From: Ariolimax columbianus
Lineage: Eukaryota > Mollusca > Gastropoda > Stylommatophora > Arionidae
DNA: 64,000 bases
Direction: 5' to 3'
NCBI GenBank assembly: GCA_036924085.1
Contig: JAVGWX010000019.1
Coordinates: 4,177,641-4,241,640, forward strand
Below the pieces are notes generated by a model, which searched no databases, was not told where the DNA came from, and saw only the letters and a program-made list of their open reading frames with translations. Of this stretch, positions 20,936 to 33,532 are shown one piece after another (position 1 is the first letter of the stretch; each line of letters opens with the position of its first letter). The translations under genes and the position numbers were made by a program.

Positions 20936-21399
20936 TTTTCTCTCCACGGCTCGCACCCGAATGATGTCGACAGGTGTGTGTCCGCTTGCTGCCGACTGAT
21001 GTCGACTTGTTCTCTCCGCGGTTTGCACCCGAATGGATCTCTCCTCTTGCATCCCTTGCTATCAATATTCCGCAGCTTTTTTTTCAGATCTCGTATCTAG
21101 GATTTTTTTCCTCCCCGAGATTTCAGAAAAAAAAAGTTAATAGCATTCGTCACTAATCATCCTGTAACCGGCGTCTAGGCGTTATGCAAAAAGACGTAAG
21201 TTTAACATCTGCGTGGCATTCAAGCATTTTTGTGTCTAGATTTGAGTTCATCTTTTCCGGCTAGCCTTGTTAGATTAATTCTATAAACAACAATAAATGG
21301 CTACTGACTATCAGTGCTCCCACCCTTTCTAACTTTAATAAAACATGTCTAAAATACTACCCCTAATAAATCTACACAGCTAAGATCTGTTACAAATGT

Positions 21400-21640
21400 A
21401 CTGACCCGTGTCTTCATTACCAGACACTGCCATGTGTTTTCTTCAGAATGCTCTTCCCCGTGTCTTCCTTAGAATGCGCTGCCGCGTGTCTTTCTTAGGA
21501 GACGCAGCCTCGCGTCTTCCTCGATAGGAGATATATAATTCTTTTTTTTAAACCCACTTCCTCGTGTCTTCTTTAGAAAGCACTGTACCGTAACGTCCTT
21601 AAAAGCCGATGCCCGATGTCTTCCTTGATCTAGCCCTCGC
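21400..21640 (+). repeat. Degenerate short repeat (CGTGTCTTCCTTAGAA type)
   Basis: Six or seven loose copies of CGTGTCTTCCTTAGAA separated by variable sequence. Confidence 0.6.
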
Positions 21641-23429
21641 GTTTGGCTGTTCGCAGCCAGTATCCGGGGCATTTCCTTTTCCCGGTTTACTAGATCTTTG
21701 TATTGTGCTGCTTCAGCGTTTGTGTCTTGTGTTTTATGACCATTTCAATAACTCTGACACACACGCAGTGAACATCAATCAACATGTCCGTGTGTACGGC
21801 TGGCGGACGTGAAGCGCATGTCAACATTTTAACAAGTTACGCACTTATACGAACCTGGCCAAATGAATATAAAAATGGATATAATGACTAATTATTTGAA
21901 TCCTTTAAAAATAGCATCAGTCAAGAATGAAATGTTTGATAAAAAATATGAGAAAGAAATGGTCAATAATCAGATCGATCTAAATCGCCAGGAGATAGAT
22001 TGATGTGATTTGACCAAGTGGAAAAAGTGCGCAATTATTGTAAAAAAACGGAACATGCACGAAGCATAGTAAAGGCTTTGGCGCGACATTCGCGAAGAAT
22101 GGTCGACTTAGATGGGTCTCAGAGCGCTGTTTAAAGAACAGAATAATCTAAATCGTGAATGGCATTTATAAAGACAGCCTTCTCAACAAAGAAACGGATT
22201 GGGACTGCGCTGTGAACACGGAAAGACTTCCGCAGCCCGTCATCAGTTTGATCAGTTAAGACCACTATTATTCTTCCTGGTTGCCCTTGGTGACAAGCAC
22301 GTGACAAATGTGTACCGACACAAAAAGATATCTGGCATGAATAATAGCGGTACAGGCTGAAAGCTATTTTTTCTGAAGTCTTAAAATGAACACTTCACAC
22401 ACAAACATCAAAGCATATTGAGTTCAAATCATTAACACAGATCTTCAATCCATTACAGATAATTGGAACTATTTCTCAATTCCCCAACTTATAATAACAG
22501 CTAAATTCAGCGGAGTGATATTTGCATAAGGAGATATAGAAGAGACGATTGGTTGAGATGAAATGACAGCGTTAATTGTTACTAAGATTAAATCTAAGAC
22601 TCTCACTCTTTACAGCGTTACATCCAATTCTCTAGTAGGTTAATTCAGTACAGTAAAACATGTACACAATCAAGCGCGGATAACTACAAAATGAAGCTAT
22701 GTTGATGTTTCCATTGCTCACGTGCCCCTAATTAGCGTGAATTAGAGAAATTCATATTTTTATTGAAATAATTTTTACCCATGAAAATAAAGAAAACAAT
22801 GTGAAGGAGATTTCCTGCCTTGAAAATCAAAAACATACTCACACAGAGAGTGCATTCAACGCCCTCATTAGATCGTCCGTAAAGGCTAATAATTGAGATA
22901 GCTGTCTTGCCGCGTAAATCTATTCCATTCTCACGTGACAGCTACTTAATTTATGAATTGAAAGACGCACCAACACGTATTAAATGTCGAATTTGTTTCT
23001 GGCATGATAAAACTGTTCAACTCCCGATAGAGCACATGCCGATCCCAGTTACAGCATCTCCTTAATCTATTCGTCTCCTTTTATTCTCCTTTTGCAGGGG
23101 ATTATGATTGTGCCATTCTTTTCTCTTACCCTGTGGGTTTGAGAGCAAAGACCGTCTTGCAACTGCTGCTAGCTGGTTGTCTTAATTCGGGCTCTGTCTA
23201 ACACAAACATCATCCCTACATCTTCAGTTCCACTGCCCTTTTCTTCACTTCATCTTCCTAGTAGATCTATTCTTGTAATTCTATCATATCATCACTTGCA
23301 TGCTGTACAATCACCAGGTCGGAAGAGCATGTCTCTCTATGGTTATTGTTTCTGGTGTTCCCATGTTTGAGATGTACACGACAGAACTGGCTTGGTAATA
23401 GAGTATATGTTGTGTTAGCTTATTCTCGT
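21641..23429. other. Receptor intron, unique AT-rich sequence
   Basis: The longest stretch of this intron with no tandem array and no transposon motif that I can see. No exon-like frame either. Confidence 0.5.
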
Positions 23430-23880
23430 TACATCGGTCCTTTACGTGACACCGCCTCGTGTGATCGGCCCTTTACGTGAGACTGCCTCGTGTGATCGGC
23501 CCTTTACGTGACACCGCCTCGTGTAATCGGCCCTTTACGTGGGACTGCCTCGTGTGATCGGCCCTTTACGTGACACCACCTCGTGTAATCGGCCCTTTAC
23601 GTGAGACTGCCTCGTGTGATCGACCCTTTACTTGACACCGCCTCGTGTGATCAGCCGTTTTAGTGAGTGCCTTGTGTGATCGGCTCTTTACGTGAGATTG
23701 CCTCGTGTAATCGGCCCTTTATGTGATACTGTCTCGTATGATTGACCCTTTTGGTGAGACTGTCTCGTATGATTGACCCTTTTGGTGAGACTGTCTCGTA
23801 GGATTGACCCTTTTGGTGAGACTGTCTCGTGTGATTCACCATTTTGGTGAGACTGTCTCGTGTCATTGGCATTTTTGGTG
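23430..23880 (+). repeat. Minisatellite, 30-bp unit, about 15 copies
   Basis: Unit CCTTTACGTGACACCGCCTC plus GTGTGATCGG. The right part changes to CCTTTTGGTGAGACTGTCTC. Confidence 0.93.
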
Positions 23881-24009
23881 TGACTGCAACATTTTAGGAG
23901 TTGATTGGTTCGCAACAATACAGACAGTTTATCATGGCGGGGATTTCATGAATCATTCAAAATTAATTTGCAACATTCACATATTACTTGCCATATTGAT
24001 AGAAAATCA

Positions 24010-25375
24010 TCACATTCATCCATAGTTCCTGCATTCACAACTAGATTACTGCATTCACAACTAGTTTACTGCATTCACAACTAGATTACTGCATTCACAA
24101 CTAGTTTACCACATTCACAACTAGTTTACTGCATTAACAATTAGATTACTGCATTGACAACTAGTTTACTGCATTAACAACTAGATTATTGCATTCACAA
24201 CTAGATTACTGCATTCACAACTAGTTTACCACATTCACAACTCGTTTATTGCATTAACAACTAGATTATTGCATTCACAACTAGATTACTGCATTCACAA
24301 CTAGTTTACCACATTCACAACTATATTACTACATTTACAACTAGATTACTGTAATCACAACTAGTATACCACATTCACAACTAGTTTAGTGCATTCACAG
24401 CTAGATTACTGCATTGACAACTAGTTTACCGTTTTCACGGGTATATCAACACATTTATAGTTAGATTACCACACCTATAGTTAGATTAACACACCTATAG
24501 GTAGATTACCGCACATATTAGTAGAATACCACACCCTTAGGTAGATTACCACACTCTTGTGTAGATCACCACACCTTTATATAGATTACCACACCTTTAG
24601 TTAGATTACCACACCTTTAGGTAGATTACCACACACACCTGTAAGTAGATTACCACACCTTTAGGTAGATTACCACACCTTTAGGCAGATTAGCACACCT
24701 TTAGGTAAATTGGCACACCTTTACGTAGATTACCCCACCTTTTGGTAGATTACCACACCTATAGGTAATTAACCACACCTTAAGGTAGATTACCACACCT
24801 TTAGGTAGATTACCAGATTTATAGCTAGATTACCACACCTTTGCGTAGATTACCAGATTTATAGCTAGATTACCACACCTTTAGGTAGATTACCAGATTT
24901 ATAGCTAGATTACCACACCTTTAGGTAGATTACCAGATTTATAGCTAGATTACCACACCTTTAGGTAGATTACCAGATTTATAGCTAGATTACCACACCT
25001 TTAGGTAGATTACCAGATTTATAGCTAGATTACCACACCCTTAGGTAGATTACCAGATTTATAGCTAGATTACCACACCTTTGCGTAGATTACCAGATTT
25101 ATAGCTAGATTACCACACCTTTAGGTAGATTACCAGATTTATAGCTAGATTACCACACCTTTAGGTAGATTACCAGATTTATAGCTAGATTACCACACCT
25201 TTAGGTAGATTACCAGATTTATAGCTAGATTACCACACCTTTAGGTAGATTACCAGATTTATAGCTAGATTACCACACCTTTAGGTAGATTACCAGATTT
25301 ATAGCTAGATTACCACACCTTTAGGTAGATTATCAGATTTATAGCTAGATTACCACACCTATAGACCGATTACGA
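24010..25375 (+). repeat. 20-bp minisatellite maturing into a 40-bp dimer array
   Basis: Bases 24010-24430 repeat ACTGCATTCACAACTAGATT. Bases 24430-24800 repeat ACCACACCTTTAGGTAGATT. From about 24806 the array becomes a strict 40-bp dimer of ACCAGATTTATAGCTAGATT and ACCACACCTTTAGGTAGATT, about 14 times. All monomers are 20 bp and share the AGATTAC junction. Confidence 0.97.
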
Positions 25376-25589
25376 TATTCACATTTAATTTGCACAATCC
25401 AGAGAACACACGTTTTCATTATCACCGTTCTCATCAACACCATCAAATATATTTGCACAATTAGAATGAGCCATCTCTACAACTAACCTCGTTGCTTGAA
25501 GTCAATGTTGTGATTTGCGCTTTTATTAGAAGGATGCAATAAGCCGTTTATATTCACATAAATGATACAAGTATATGAAAATACAGACC

Positions 25590-26515
25590 AACTGCCCAAC
25601 TTCACGGTGGAAGCGAAAATACCAGGTATCGACAGAAAGGTGGAAGAATCAGACCATCCATTGAGAGAAAAAACCCTAAAGCATATTGGAGACGCCTATC
25701 CTCAACCTATGTAGACGCACGTCTACACAGATGGATCATCAGAGGAAGAATTGAGGAAAGGAGGGGCAGGACTCGTCATATTTCTACAGGATGGAACCGT
25801 TATAGAAAAAGCAAGTGCTGCCGGGGAGCCCTCGACAAAATCTAAGAACAGAGCAACAGTCAATAATTGAAGCAGTCAAACTATTGGATGAAAAGGGGTT
25901 AAAGGATAACAGAATAGTGTTTTTGTGCGACTGCGTGGACATTTTGCAGGCCACACAAAGAGAACCACGAAATAGTTTGGAAAGGGAACTGATATGCCAG
26001 CTAAACAAACTCTCAGACCACAATAAAATCACCCTCCAGTGGATTCCAGCTCACTGCGGCATACCTGGGAATGAATGGGCGGACAGGCTAGCCAGGGAGG
26101 GAAGACAAAGAGAACAATTCACCCACCCAGTGTCACTGCCAGAAGTCAAGGCAAACATTTAAAAAAATATAATCAACAGTGGATAGAGAGAACAAACAGT
26201 AATTACCCACATGACCCAATCAATAGACTGAATAGGAAACAGTATACCACAATTTTTCGCCTCAGAACAGGTCATAACAGACTAAATGCACACATGCATA
26301 AAATGAAAGCAGCACAGACTGAACAATGCACATGTCAGAGTGGACCCCAGACTCCAGAACACATCCTGCAAACATGTCCACTGCACCAAGGCTCCCGTGA
26401 GAAGACCTGGCCCGAGAAGAGAAACATACAAGGCAAACTGTGGGGAACCATTGAGGACCTACGACTGACTTGTCACTTCATGGAGGCAGCCCATCTGGTG
26501 GCATAAAACGAGCGC
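25590..26515 (+). mobile_element. Retrotransposon RNase H and C-terminal zinc-knuckle fragment
   Basis: The fragment encodes an RNase H domain: YTDGSSEEELRKGGAGLVIF (first Asp), a TEQQSIIEAVKLL helix (Glu), LCDCVDILQA (second Asp), and WIPAHCGIPGNEWADRLARE (His and last Asp). A frameshift lies near 25840 and an in-frame stop at 26159. After them comes CTCQSGPQTPEHILQTCPLH, the Cys/His motif that ends many Jockey/I-group LINE ORF2 proteins. The copy is 5'-truncated and ends in a GAA-repeat tail. It is a passenger in the last receptor intron, not a host RNase H. Confidence 0.9.
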
Positions 26516-26590
26516 AAAGAAAAAGAAGAAGAAGAAGAAGAAGAAGAAGAAGAAGAAGAAGAAGAAGAAGAAGAAGAAGAAAAAGAAGAT
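26516..26590 (+). repeat. GAA microsatellite, 3' tail of the retrotransposon
   Basis: About 20 GAA/AAG triplets directly after the element's last codon. Confidence 0.95.
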
Positions 26591-27039
26591 ATTCACATAT
26601 TGTGATTGGCTCTTTTATAAGAATGTTTCAACAAGGCATCGATATGTCCATATTGTGATTGGTTCTTTTATTAGAAGATTTCAATAAGGCATCGATATGT
26701 CCGTCTTGTGATTGACTTTTACATTTAGAAAGCTTCCTTCATGCACAACCATCATCAGCTGCTTTTCGTAACACCCACTGCAAGGGCCAGTGCTTCTATC
26801 CATACCTCTACAATGATAAGAATTCCACATGTGATCAACTGTATCGCAAGACCTCATCATTTCTGGTTAATATAGAGCTTGGTTCTTGTAGCACGGGTCT
26901 TATGTGTACTGCAAGCTATCGAAACGCTTCAGTCTATCAAGTGTGAAGTGTGGTACCTGACTTACTATTAGAGAGAAAAAAGCAGCGAAGGAGGGTCATG
27001 CCATCTCTGCTTTGCACAAAATATAACCAAATATTATTG

Positions 27040-27462
27040 AGTATCTAACACGCCATCTCAGATAAAAGACTCCATTAGCGCTGTAACATGCCATCTCAGA
27101 TATAAGACTCCATTGTCCTTGTTATACGCCATCTCAGATATCAGACTACATTGACCTTGTAACACGCCATCTCAGATATCAGACTCCTTTGACCTTGTAA
27201 TACGCCATCTCAGATATCAGACTCCATTGACCTTGTAACACGCCATCTGAGATATCAGACTCCGTTGACCTTGTAATTCGCCATCTCAGATATCAGACTC
27301 CATTGACCTTGTAACACGCCATCTCAGATATCAGACTCCATTGACCTTGTAACACGCCATCTCAGATATCAGACTCCATTGACCTTGTAATACGCCATCT
27401 CAGATATCAGACTCCATTGACCTTGTAATACGCCATCTCAGATATCAGACTCCATTAACCTT
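27040..27462 (+). repeat. Minisatellite, 38-bp unit, about 11 copies
   Basis: The unit contains TCAGATATCAGACTCCATTG, ACCTTGTAAC and ACGCCATC. It ends about 70 bp before the TM6-TM7 exon acceptor. Confidence 0.96.
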
Positions 27463-27531
27463 GTACTTTGAGAGTATATCTTGTATAATTGTGCTACTAA
27501 CGACAGCTATTTTCATCCTTCACCTCCCCAG

Positions 27532-27761
27532 GTGTGTTCCTAGCGTGCTGGGTGCCTTTCTTCACCCTCAACATCATGAAGGCCATCTGTATCCGCTACG
27601 ACCTGACCGACCTCCCTGCCTGCCAGGTAGATCCAATCTTCTTCGGCCTGTTTCAGTGGTTGGGATACATCAACAGTTTTCTCAACCCAGTCATCTACAC
27701 CATCTTCAACCAGGAATTCAGGAAGGCGTTCAGGAGGCTTCTCACTGAACCATGCAGATAA
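27532..27761 (+). CDS. Dop2R: Dopamine D2-like receptor, TM6-TM7 and C-terminal exon
   Basis: The exon starts after CCTCCCCAG and joins the G left by the previous exon to make Gly. It reads on as [15 protein letters not shown]6 with the CWxPFF toggle motif. A short loop 3 with a Cys (LPACQ) and TM7 follow, with [13 protein letters not shown] (NPxxY motif). The coding sequence ends about 13 residues after helix 8 begins, in TEPCR and a TAA stop. A very short C-tail with a terminal Cys is typical of D2-like receptors, where it can be palmitoylated. AG acceptor and phase agree with the exon ending at 15339, giving a 12.2 kb intron. Confidence 0.95.
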
Positions 27762-28339
27762 TGAAAGCCTCCGTTTAAAATTACAAAATCTAATTTACTT
27801 TCTATGTTTCCTCTTCCTTATAATATGAACTACAGCACGGTGTCAGACATGGCAAACACTTCCTTTAAGAACGATCAAGTGTTACTTTTCTATTGGATAC
27901 ACAGAGGGACTTCTTGAGACATACTGAGTCCCCGCCTGGTTCACAGACGTGGCATATAAGAAGCACAACGGCACTGAAGGTACTACAATACATGACTCCA
28001 AGGCAACGTGTAAAATAACGTCTCTCTGCTCTGAAGAAAAAAAAGGATCGATCAGTTTTCAAATTAGGAACGAACCCTTAGTAAATGTTAACGATTCGCT
28101 TTCTGAAATGTGATTTTTCCATGATAAATTAAGTACAGAAAGTTATCATGACATGAATATATAAATAATTTTCGATTATTATTTTGAACTGTTATAAATG
28201 ATATGTGATAACGATTCTGTCTAGGAAGTGGGTGAAGGAAACATGCTATACTGTGTTATAGACAACTAGCCTGGATAGTGGTCATGATTTTTCTGATGTT
28301 GTATTGATGTGGAACACGTGTTCGTGGAGGTATAATAAT
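27762..28339 (+). other. Receptor 3' untranslated and downstream region
   Basis: No further coding sequence is seen. I see no AATAAA in the first 500 bases after the stop. The first clear one on the + strand is at 28691-28696. Confidence 0.4.
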
Positions 28340-28590
28340 CAATTAGTTTAGTCAAAGTTAGTCTTGAAATGTGGATTGGTAGAAGTAAGGAGAGAATCGT
28401 AGTGAAAGAAAAGAAAACAAATAGTGAAGTCTTGGGAAAATTAATACAAAGAGAATTAATGAACATCACAGACGAACAGATAATATATTTTGGTCATTTA
28501 CTGAGAACTGTACTGGTAGAAATTGAGACGGCCAATCGAGCGACAGGTCAACAAATCTGTAAGTCAGGCGATGTCGGTAAGGGATAAATG
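28340..28590 (+). mobile_element. LINE reverse transcriptase C-terminal fragment
   Basis: The frame reads SLEMWIGRSKERIVVKEKKT, then NSEVLGKL and QIIYFGHLLR. This matches the EMW.WRRMERISW...TNEEVL...GHLLR region that follows the RT thumb in RTE-like LINEs. Short and isolated. Confidence 0.7.
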
Positions 28591-28974
28591 CGGACAAGCC
28601 TCTCAGATTGCGTCATCAATTTATGAGTTCTTTGTGGATCACTGCAGCTGTCCTTCATTGTGAAGGTCGTAAATGAACTCATCTGAGTTTAATAAACAAA
28701 TATGCGATCGTCGACATGATATGAGCAATACGACTGTTGTGGCTGATTGAGTGTGCATTGACAGCAGGAGAAACACCATAATAGAGAAGAAGAAAGGGCA
28801 GATTGTTACGAGTATTTTCGTCATTTCTTTTCTATATTTTCTTTTTCACGTCTTCATGTCGCTCCTTGTGAAGGATGTACTTGCACATACATTGACCGGC
28901 CCAGTCGTGACCCGCCACAGTCTACCAGTCTGAAATATGAGAACGCTCTTCTATAAGTAAGTGACAGCAAGGTA

Positions 28975-29115
28975 GTAATTATAATAACAGTTGCCTATAG
29001 CATGCGGAGATAGCGACAACATCAGACTTGTGCTGCGAGATGTGATCTCAAATGACTGTAAAGTCCAATCCTGGCACTGCACACTCTGCTGTACCTGGGG
29101 CACACGCGTGAGAAG
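28975..29115 (+). repeat. Dispersed repeat, copy B
   Basis: Alignable with 8245-8385 (same order of AATAACAGTTGCC, GCTGCGA, CCAATCC and GGCACACG). Identity is of unnamed transposon type; no frame. Confidence 0.65.
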
Positions 29116-29149
29116 TCGGCTGTGACGTCGTTGTGTGTTATGTTATTTC

Positions 29150-29395
29150 GGGCTGTTCGCTATCTCTGACCACGTTAATGACTTTTTTGCTCTGTGAACT
29201 GAGCACCTTGTGTGAAATTAGCGTGCCAGATGGAAATGTTCTCTGAAATAATCTTAACAGACACGTCGAAGGAGCATCTGTAGAATTTCTTCTGTCGTCT
29301 TGATGAACGTTTACCTGTTCTGAGCTCACCGTATAACAGCTGATTGGGAGGTACTCATCGAGCATGCGAACAACATGATGGACATCTCAAATATG
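29150..29395 (-). mobile_element. LINE ORF2 C-terminal fragment
   Basis: On the - strand, across one frame change, it reads HHVVRMLDEYLP and then LLYGELRTGKRSSRRQKK. This is the GHVVRM-D-RLPK-LLYGEL-GKR-GGQKK block of a common LINE C-terminus. Confidence 0.75.
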
Positions 29396-29681
29396 TCTGT
29401 TGCCAGGAATCCGAAAGCTTCGGCTTTACGTAGTAGATATTTTAACACGTCCTGCGGTGGACTAGGCCTTGGAGAAGGTACAAATATTTTGGGTAGGTTT
29501 TTAACTAGAATTTTTGAATGTTGTTTGGGCAGCGACTGTTAAGCATACTCTTCGATTTCTAACTGCCAAAGATTTTTAACGTGCTCGACACTGAACACAG
29601 GAGTCCGATCTCACTGCCCAGAGATCAGTGAAATTTTTACCAGAAGATCCACATGAAAAAATCCCAGTCTCTACAGTGATT

Positions 29682-30114
29682 CTTCTTCTTCTTCTTCGTT
29701 CGTTCTCAATCTCCCCCTACCAAACCCTGAAAGGGTAAGTAGCAGAATGTAGTCCAGAGAACGAAATGCGTTGTGTTGTAGTTTACAGCTTGGCTGCGAT
29801 ATTTGCACCTTGAGGTCCAACACATCCGACTTCAGCAAGCATTTTTTGAGTACCGGGTTAGCATTCCCTCTTCGATCCCATCTCCTTAGTCAGTCTGCCC
29901 TGCTGCAGCCTGTTATCCAGGATCACCGCGTGGAGGTGTAGAAGGGTCTTGGCAGCTATGGTTCGATGGCCCTGACGCTAGCAGTCAGCTATGGGTCGCT
30001 GACCCCTGCAGATCATGTGCTGCTCAGCATCCTGATCCCCTACAATGATTCAAACCCGCAACCTCCAAAACCCGAGGCGAACACCTTACCTCAAGACCAA
30101 TGAGACCCACTTGG
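29682..30114 (-). mobile_element. SINE-2, most complete copy (tRNA-like head, core, GAA tail)
   Basis: Read on the - strand from 30114: tRNA-like head with A-box-like TGGTCTTGAGGTAAGGTG and B-box-like GGGTTTGAATCA, then the SINE-2 body (TCAGCGACCCATAGCTGAC, GTGATCCTGGATAACAGGC). The shared core at 29801-29840 follows, then a CCAAACC-like segment and a GAAGAAGAAGAAGAA tail at 29682-29700. Other copies: 16775-17065, 62053-62421 and the fragment 62688-62795. Confidence 0.88.
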
Positions 30115-30254
30115 GATCATATAAAGGTGAATTTCAGGAAACAGTAAAGCATGACATGCGGTAGACTGAAAGCAACGAGGCAGACCCAAATGGGGAGGCC
30201 TGCTAACATGTAGAGCAGAACAGTGGATCAAGACTTTCCGGGATTTCATAGACG

Positions 30255-31755
30255 GGGCTCAAACGATGAACCAAGACTAAAGACACTTAGAGTAACGCCG
30301 GACGACGAACCAAGACTAAAGACACTTAGAGTAACGCCAGACGATGAACCAAGACACTTAGAGTAACGTCGGACGTTGAACCAAGACTAAAGACAATTAG
30401 AGTAATGCTGGACGACGAACCAAGACACTTAGAGTAACGCCGGACGATGAACCAAGACTAAAGACACTAAGCGTAACGCCGGACGATGAACCAAGACACT
30501 TAGAGTTACGCCAGACGATGAACCAAGACACTTAGAGTAACGCCTGACGATGAACCAAGACTAAAGACACTTAGAGTAACGCCGGACGACGAACCAAGAC
30601 ACTTAGAGTAACGCCGGATGACGAACCAAGACACTTAGAGTAACGCCGGATGACGAACCAAGACACTTAGAGTAACGCCGGACGACGAACCAAGACACTT
30701 AGAGTAACGCCAGACGACGATCCAAGACACTTAGAGTAACGCCGGACGACGAACCAAGACACGTAGAGTAACGCCGGACGACGAACCAAGACACTAAGAG
30801 TAACGCCTGACGATGAACCAAGACTAAAGACACTTAGAGTAACGCCGGACGACGAACCAAGACTAAAGACACTTAGAGTAACGCCGGACGACGAACCAAG
30901 AATAAAGACACTTAGAGTAACGCCGGACGACGAACCAAGACACTTAGAGTAACGCCGGATGACGAACCAAGACACTTAGAGTAACGCCGGACGACGAACC
31001 AAGACACTTAGAGTAACGCCAGACGACGATCCAAGACACTTAGAGTAACGCCGGACGACGAACCAAGACACGTAGAGTAACGCCGGACGACGAACCAAGA
31101 CACTTAGAGTAACGCCGGACGACGAACCAAGACTAAAGACACTTAGAGTAACGCCAGACGATGAACCAAGACACTTAGAGTAACGTCGGACAACGAACCA
31201 AGACTTTAGACAATTAGTGTAATGCTGGACGAAGAACCAAGACACTTTGAGTTACACCAGATGATGAACCTAGACTAAAGACACTTAGAGTAACGCTGGA
31301 CGATGAACCAAGACACTTACAGTAACGCCGGACGACGAACCAAGATTAAAGACAATTAGAGTAATGCTGGACGATGAACCAAGACACTTGGAGTAACACC
31401 GGACGATGAACCTAGACTAAAGACACTTAGAGTAACGCCGGACGATGAACCAAGACACTTAGAGTAACGCCTGATGATGAACCAAGACTAAAGACACTTA
31501 GAGTAACGCCGGACGACGAACCAAGAAACTTAGAGTAACGCCGGACGACAAACCAAGACACTTAGAGTAACGCCGGACGACGAACCAAGACACTTAGAGC
31601 AACGCCGGACGACGAACCAAGACACGTAGAGTAACGCCGGACAATGAACCAAGACACTTAGAGTAACGCCGGACAATGAACCAAGACACTTAGAGTAACG
31701 CCGGACGACGAATCAAGACACTTAGAGTAACGCCGGACGACGAAGCAAGACAACC
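30255..31755 (+). repeat. Minisatellite with two unit lengths (32 and 39 bp), over 40 copies
   Basis: The unit contains GACGACGAACCAAGACACTT and AGAGTAACGCCG. The long form has an extra ACTAAAG after CAAG. Long and short forms are interspersed. Confidence 0.96.
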
Positions 31756-33284
31756 ATGGACATCGTAGGCAAGAATGAAAATGTGTGGGTGGATCTATGG
31801 CAGGTCTCTGCTCCCTGATGAAGAACAAAGGGAAAGAAGTCATTATTAAACTCTGAGAGTTGTCTCAACTCATCGATTGTCTGGCGTACACGTGACACGA
31901 TAATACCGGAAGTGTGGGACAGCTCTGAGTAGGCGCCGGTCTAGAGCATGATTGTCTGCTCAAGGTCAGACACATTGAATCAGCCCCTCCCCCCCCCCCC
32001 TCCCACGTTGTTGATGTTGAATGTCGACGGTGACTAAGTTTACTCTCGTGTGTGTCCTTAAGTTAAGTTAAGTGGCAGGTTACAGTAGCTTTTCTTACAT
32101 CCCAAGCTTCTTGATGAAGGTGAAACTGAATACCTATTGCCGTTGTGCTTTCCCTGGCATGACCCGTGTGCTTCATCATTACTGCGGTGGTATACTCTCC
32201 TGGACGACAGATACGGAAGTGTCTCAGAAACAAAGGGTGCACACATAACTTATGATTGTCGGGGTAAGACAGGTCAGACATTTTGATCATTTCAAGATAT
32301 TTAAAAGAACTTTCCTGAAACAAATTGGGGAATGAAAGGAACCAATGCAGAAAACGTCATTACTGGAAGAATAACATCTACAGATGGATTAGGAAAAGGC
32401 TGCCCGATTGTGCGATTCAAGGGAAGAGACAAGTGACTTTGGAGTTACTTTGTAGTAAAAAGTCGATGTTCAAAGCACAACTGGACTGCACTATGCATAT
32501 TCACATATTGGAATGTAGAAACTGGAAGTAGAGGAAATACATTCCAGATATCACTTGACTAGCCCACATTACGAGATCGCAGAACAATTCTATCAGATTC
32601 CACTGGAATGCGAATGTCTCAAAAGTTGGTGCCCCAAATTGTAATGCTTGTCTCTCGCCTGAGAGGGACCAGGTTTGATATTCTGACCTATACACCACGA
32701 CCCACATAACACAGCTATAGGTTGGTACCTAACTGGCAGTTACAGCAAAGAAGGGAACTGATCACTTCTACTTCATTTAACGCTGAGACGTATTACAGTG
32801 ACATCTCTAACACTATATACCTGACAGCAACGTCTGCTACGGGATTATGTTTACCTTCTGACTCTGAAACATTGACTCTGAAACGATGACTCTGCTTATA
32901 TGACTGCTGTTTGTAATTTTGATGTTTGATATATAGAACATAATTAATTGATATATAATCGTAAATTGTATTGAGTGTGTTACGTTTGCTTTCATTATCA
33001 TTATTATAATATTATAATTATTATTATAGGTGCATACTTCTTGTATATATCGATAATTAAAACCAATATGTAAGTATTCCATTTGTAGCACGCCATGCCA
33101 GGACAGAACACATCTTTAGTGGCTCTGGTCCCTTTTTGTGTGGACTTGTACTTTGTAGCATTTATTGGCTCATCGTGTCTATTGAGTAGAACTCTCTTGT
33201 GTTTAGGTCCAGCGTCTCTGACGGTACGACCAGCTGTTCGACTACCGGTACTTGTACAAACTTGATGAATTATGTACTAGAATA
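31756..33284. other. Intergenic, nothing recognised
   Basis: Contains a C12 run at 31989-32000 and a short TTAAG run at about 32057-32070. A B-box-like GGTTTGATATTC lies near 32670 but has no convincing partner. Confidence 0.4.
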
Positions 33285-33532
33285 TTTAGTGTGTGTGTGT
33301 GTGTGTGTGTCTGTGTGTGTGTGTGTGTTTGTGCGTGCGTATAGGTGATCGTAATAGGTTGTGTCTATGTGCCAGGCTAATAAGTTATGTGTGTATCAGG
33401 GTAATACTTTGTGTGTGTCAGAGTAATAATTTATGTGTGTCAGGGTAATAAGTTGTGTGTCAGGGTAATAAGTTGTGAGTCAGAGTAATAATTTATGTGT
33501 GTCAGGGTAATAGGTTGTGTGACAGTGTAATA
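33285..33532 (+). repeat. GT microsatellite and 20-bp minisatellite, left half
   Basis: A GT run (33285-33330) is followed by TGTGTGTCAGGGTAATAAGT units. The same succession (GT-rich stretch, then the same unit) reappears at 35226-35795 beyond the LINE. Confidence 0.92.

Noticed and set aside
25590..26515. Host ribonuclease H gene
   Set aside because: The Cys/His terminus, GAA tail, frameshift and stop identify a retrotransposon fragment; the same reasoning applies to 57120-57852.
28691..28696. AATAAA as the receptor polyadenylation signal
   Set aside because: It lies 930 bases after the stop, beyond a LINE fragment; possible but not supported by any other signal.
32057..32070. Third TTAAG tail of the CR1-like LINE
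   Set aside because: No LINE 3' UTR sequence adjoins it, so it may be a simple short repeat.
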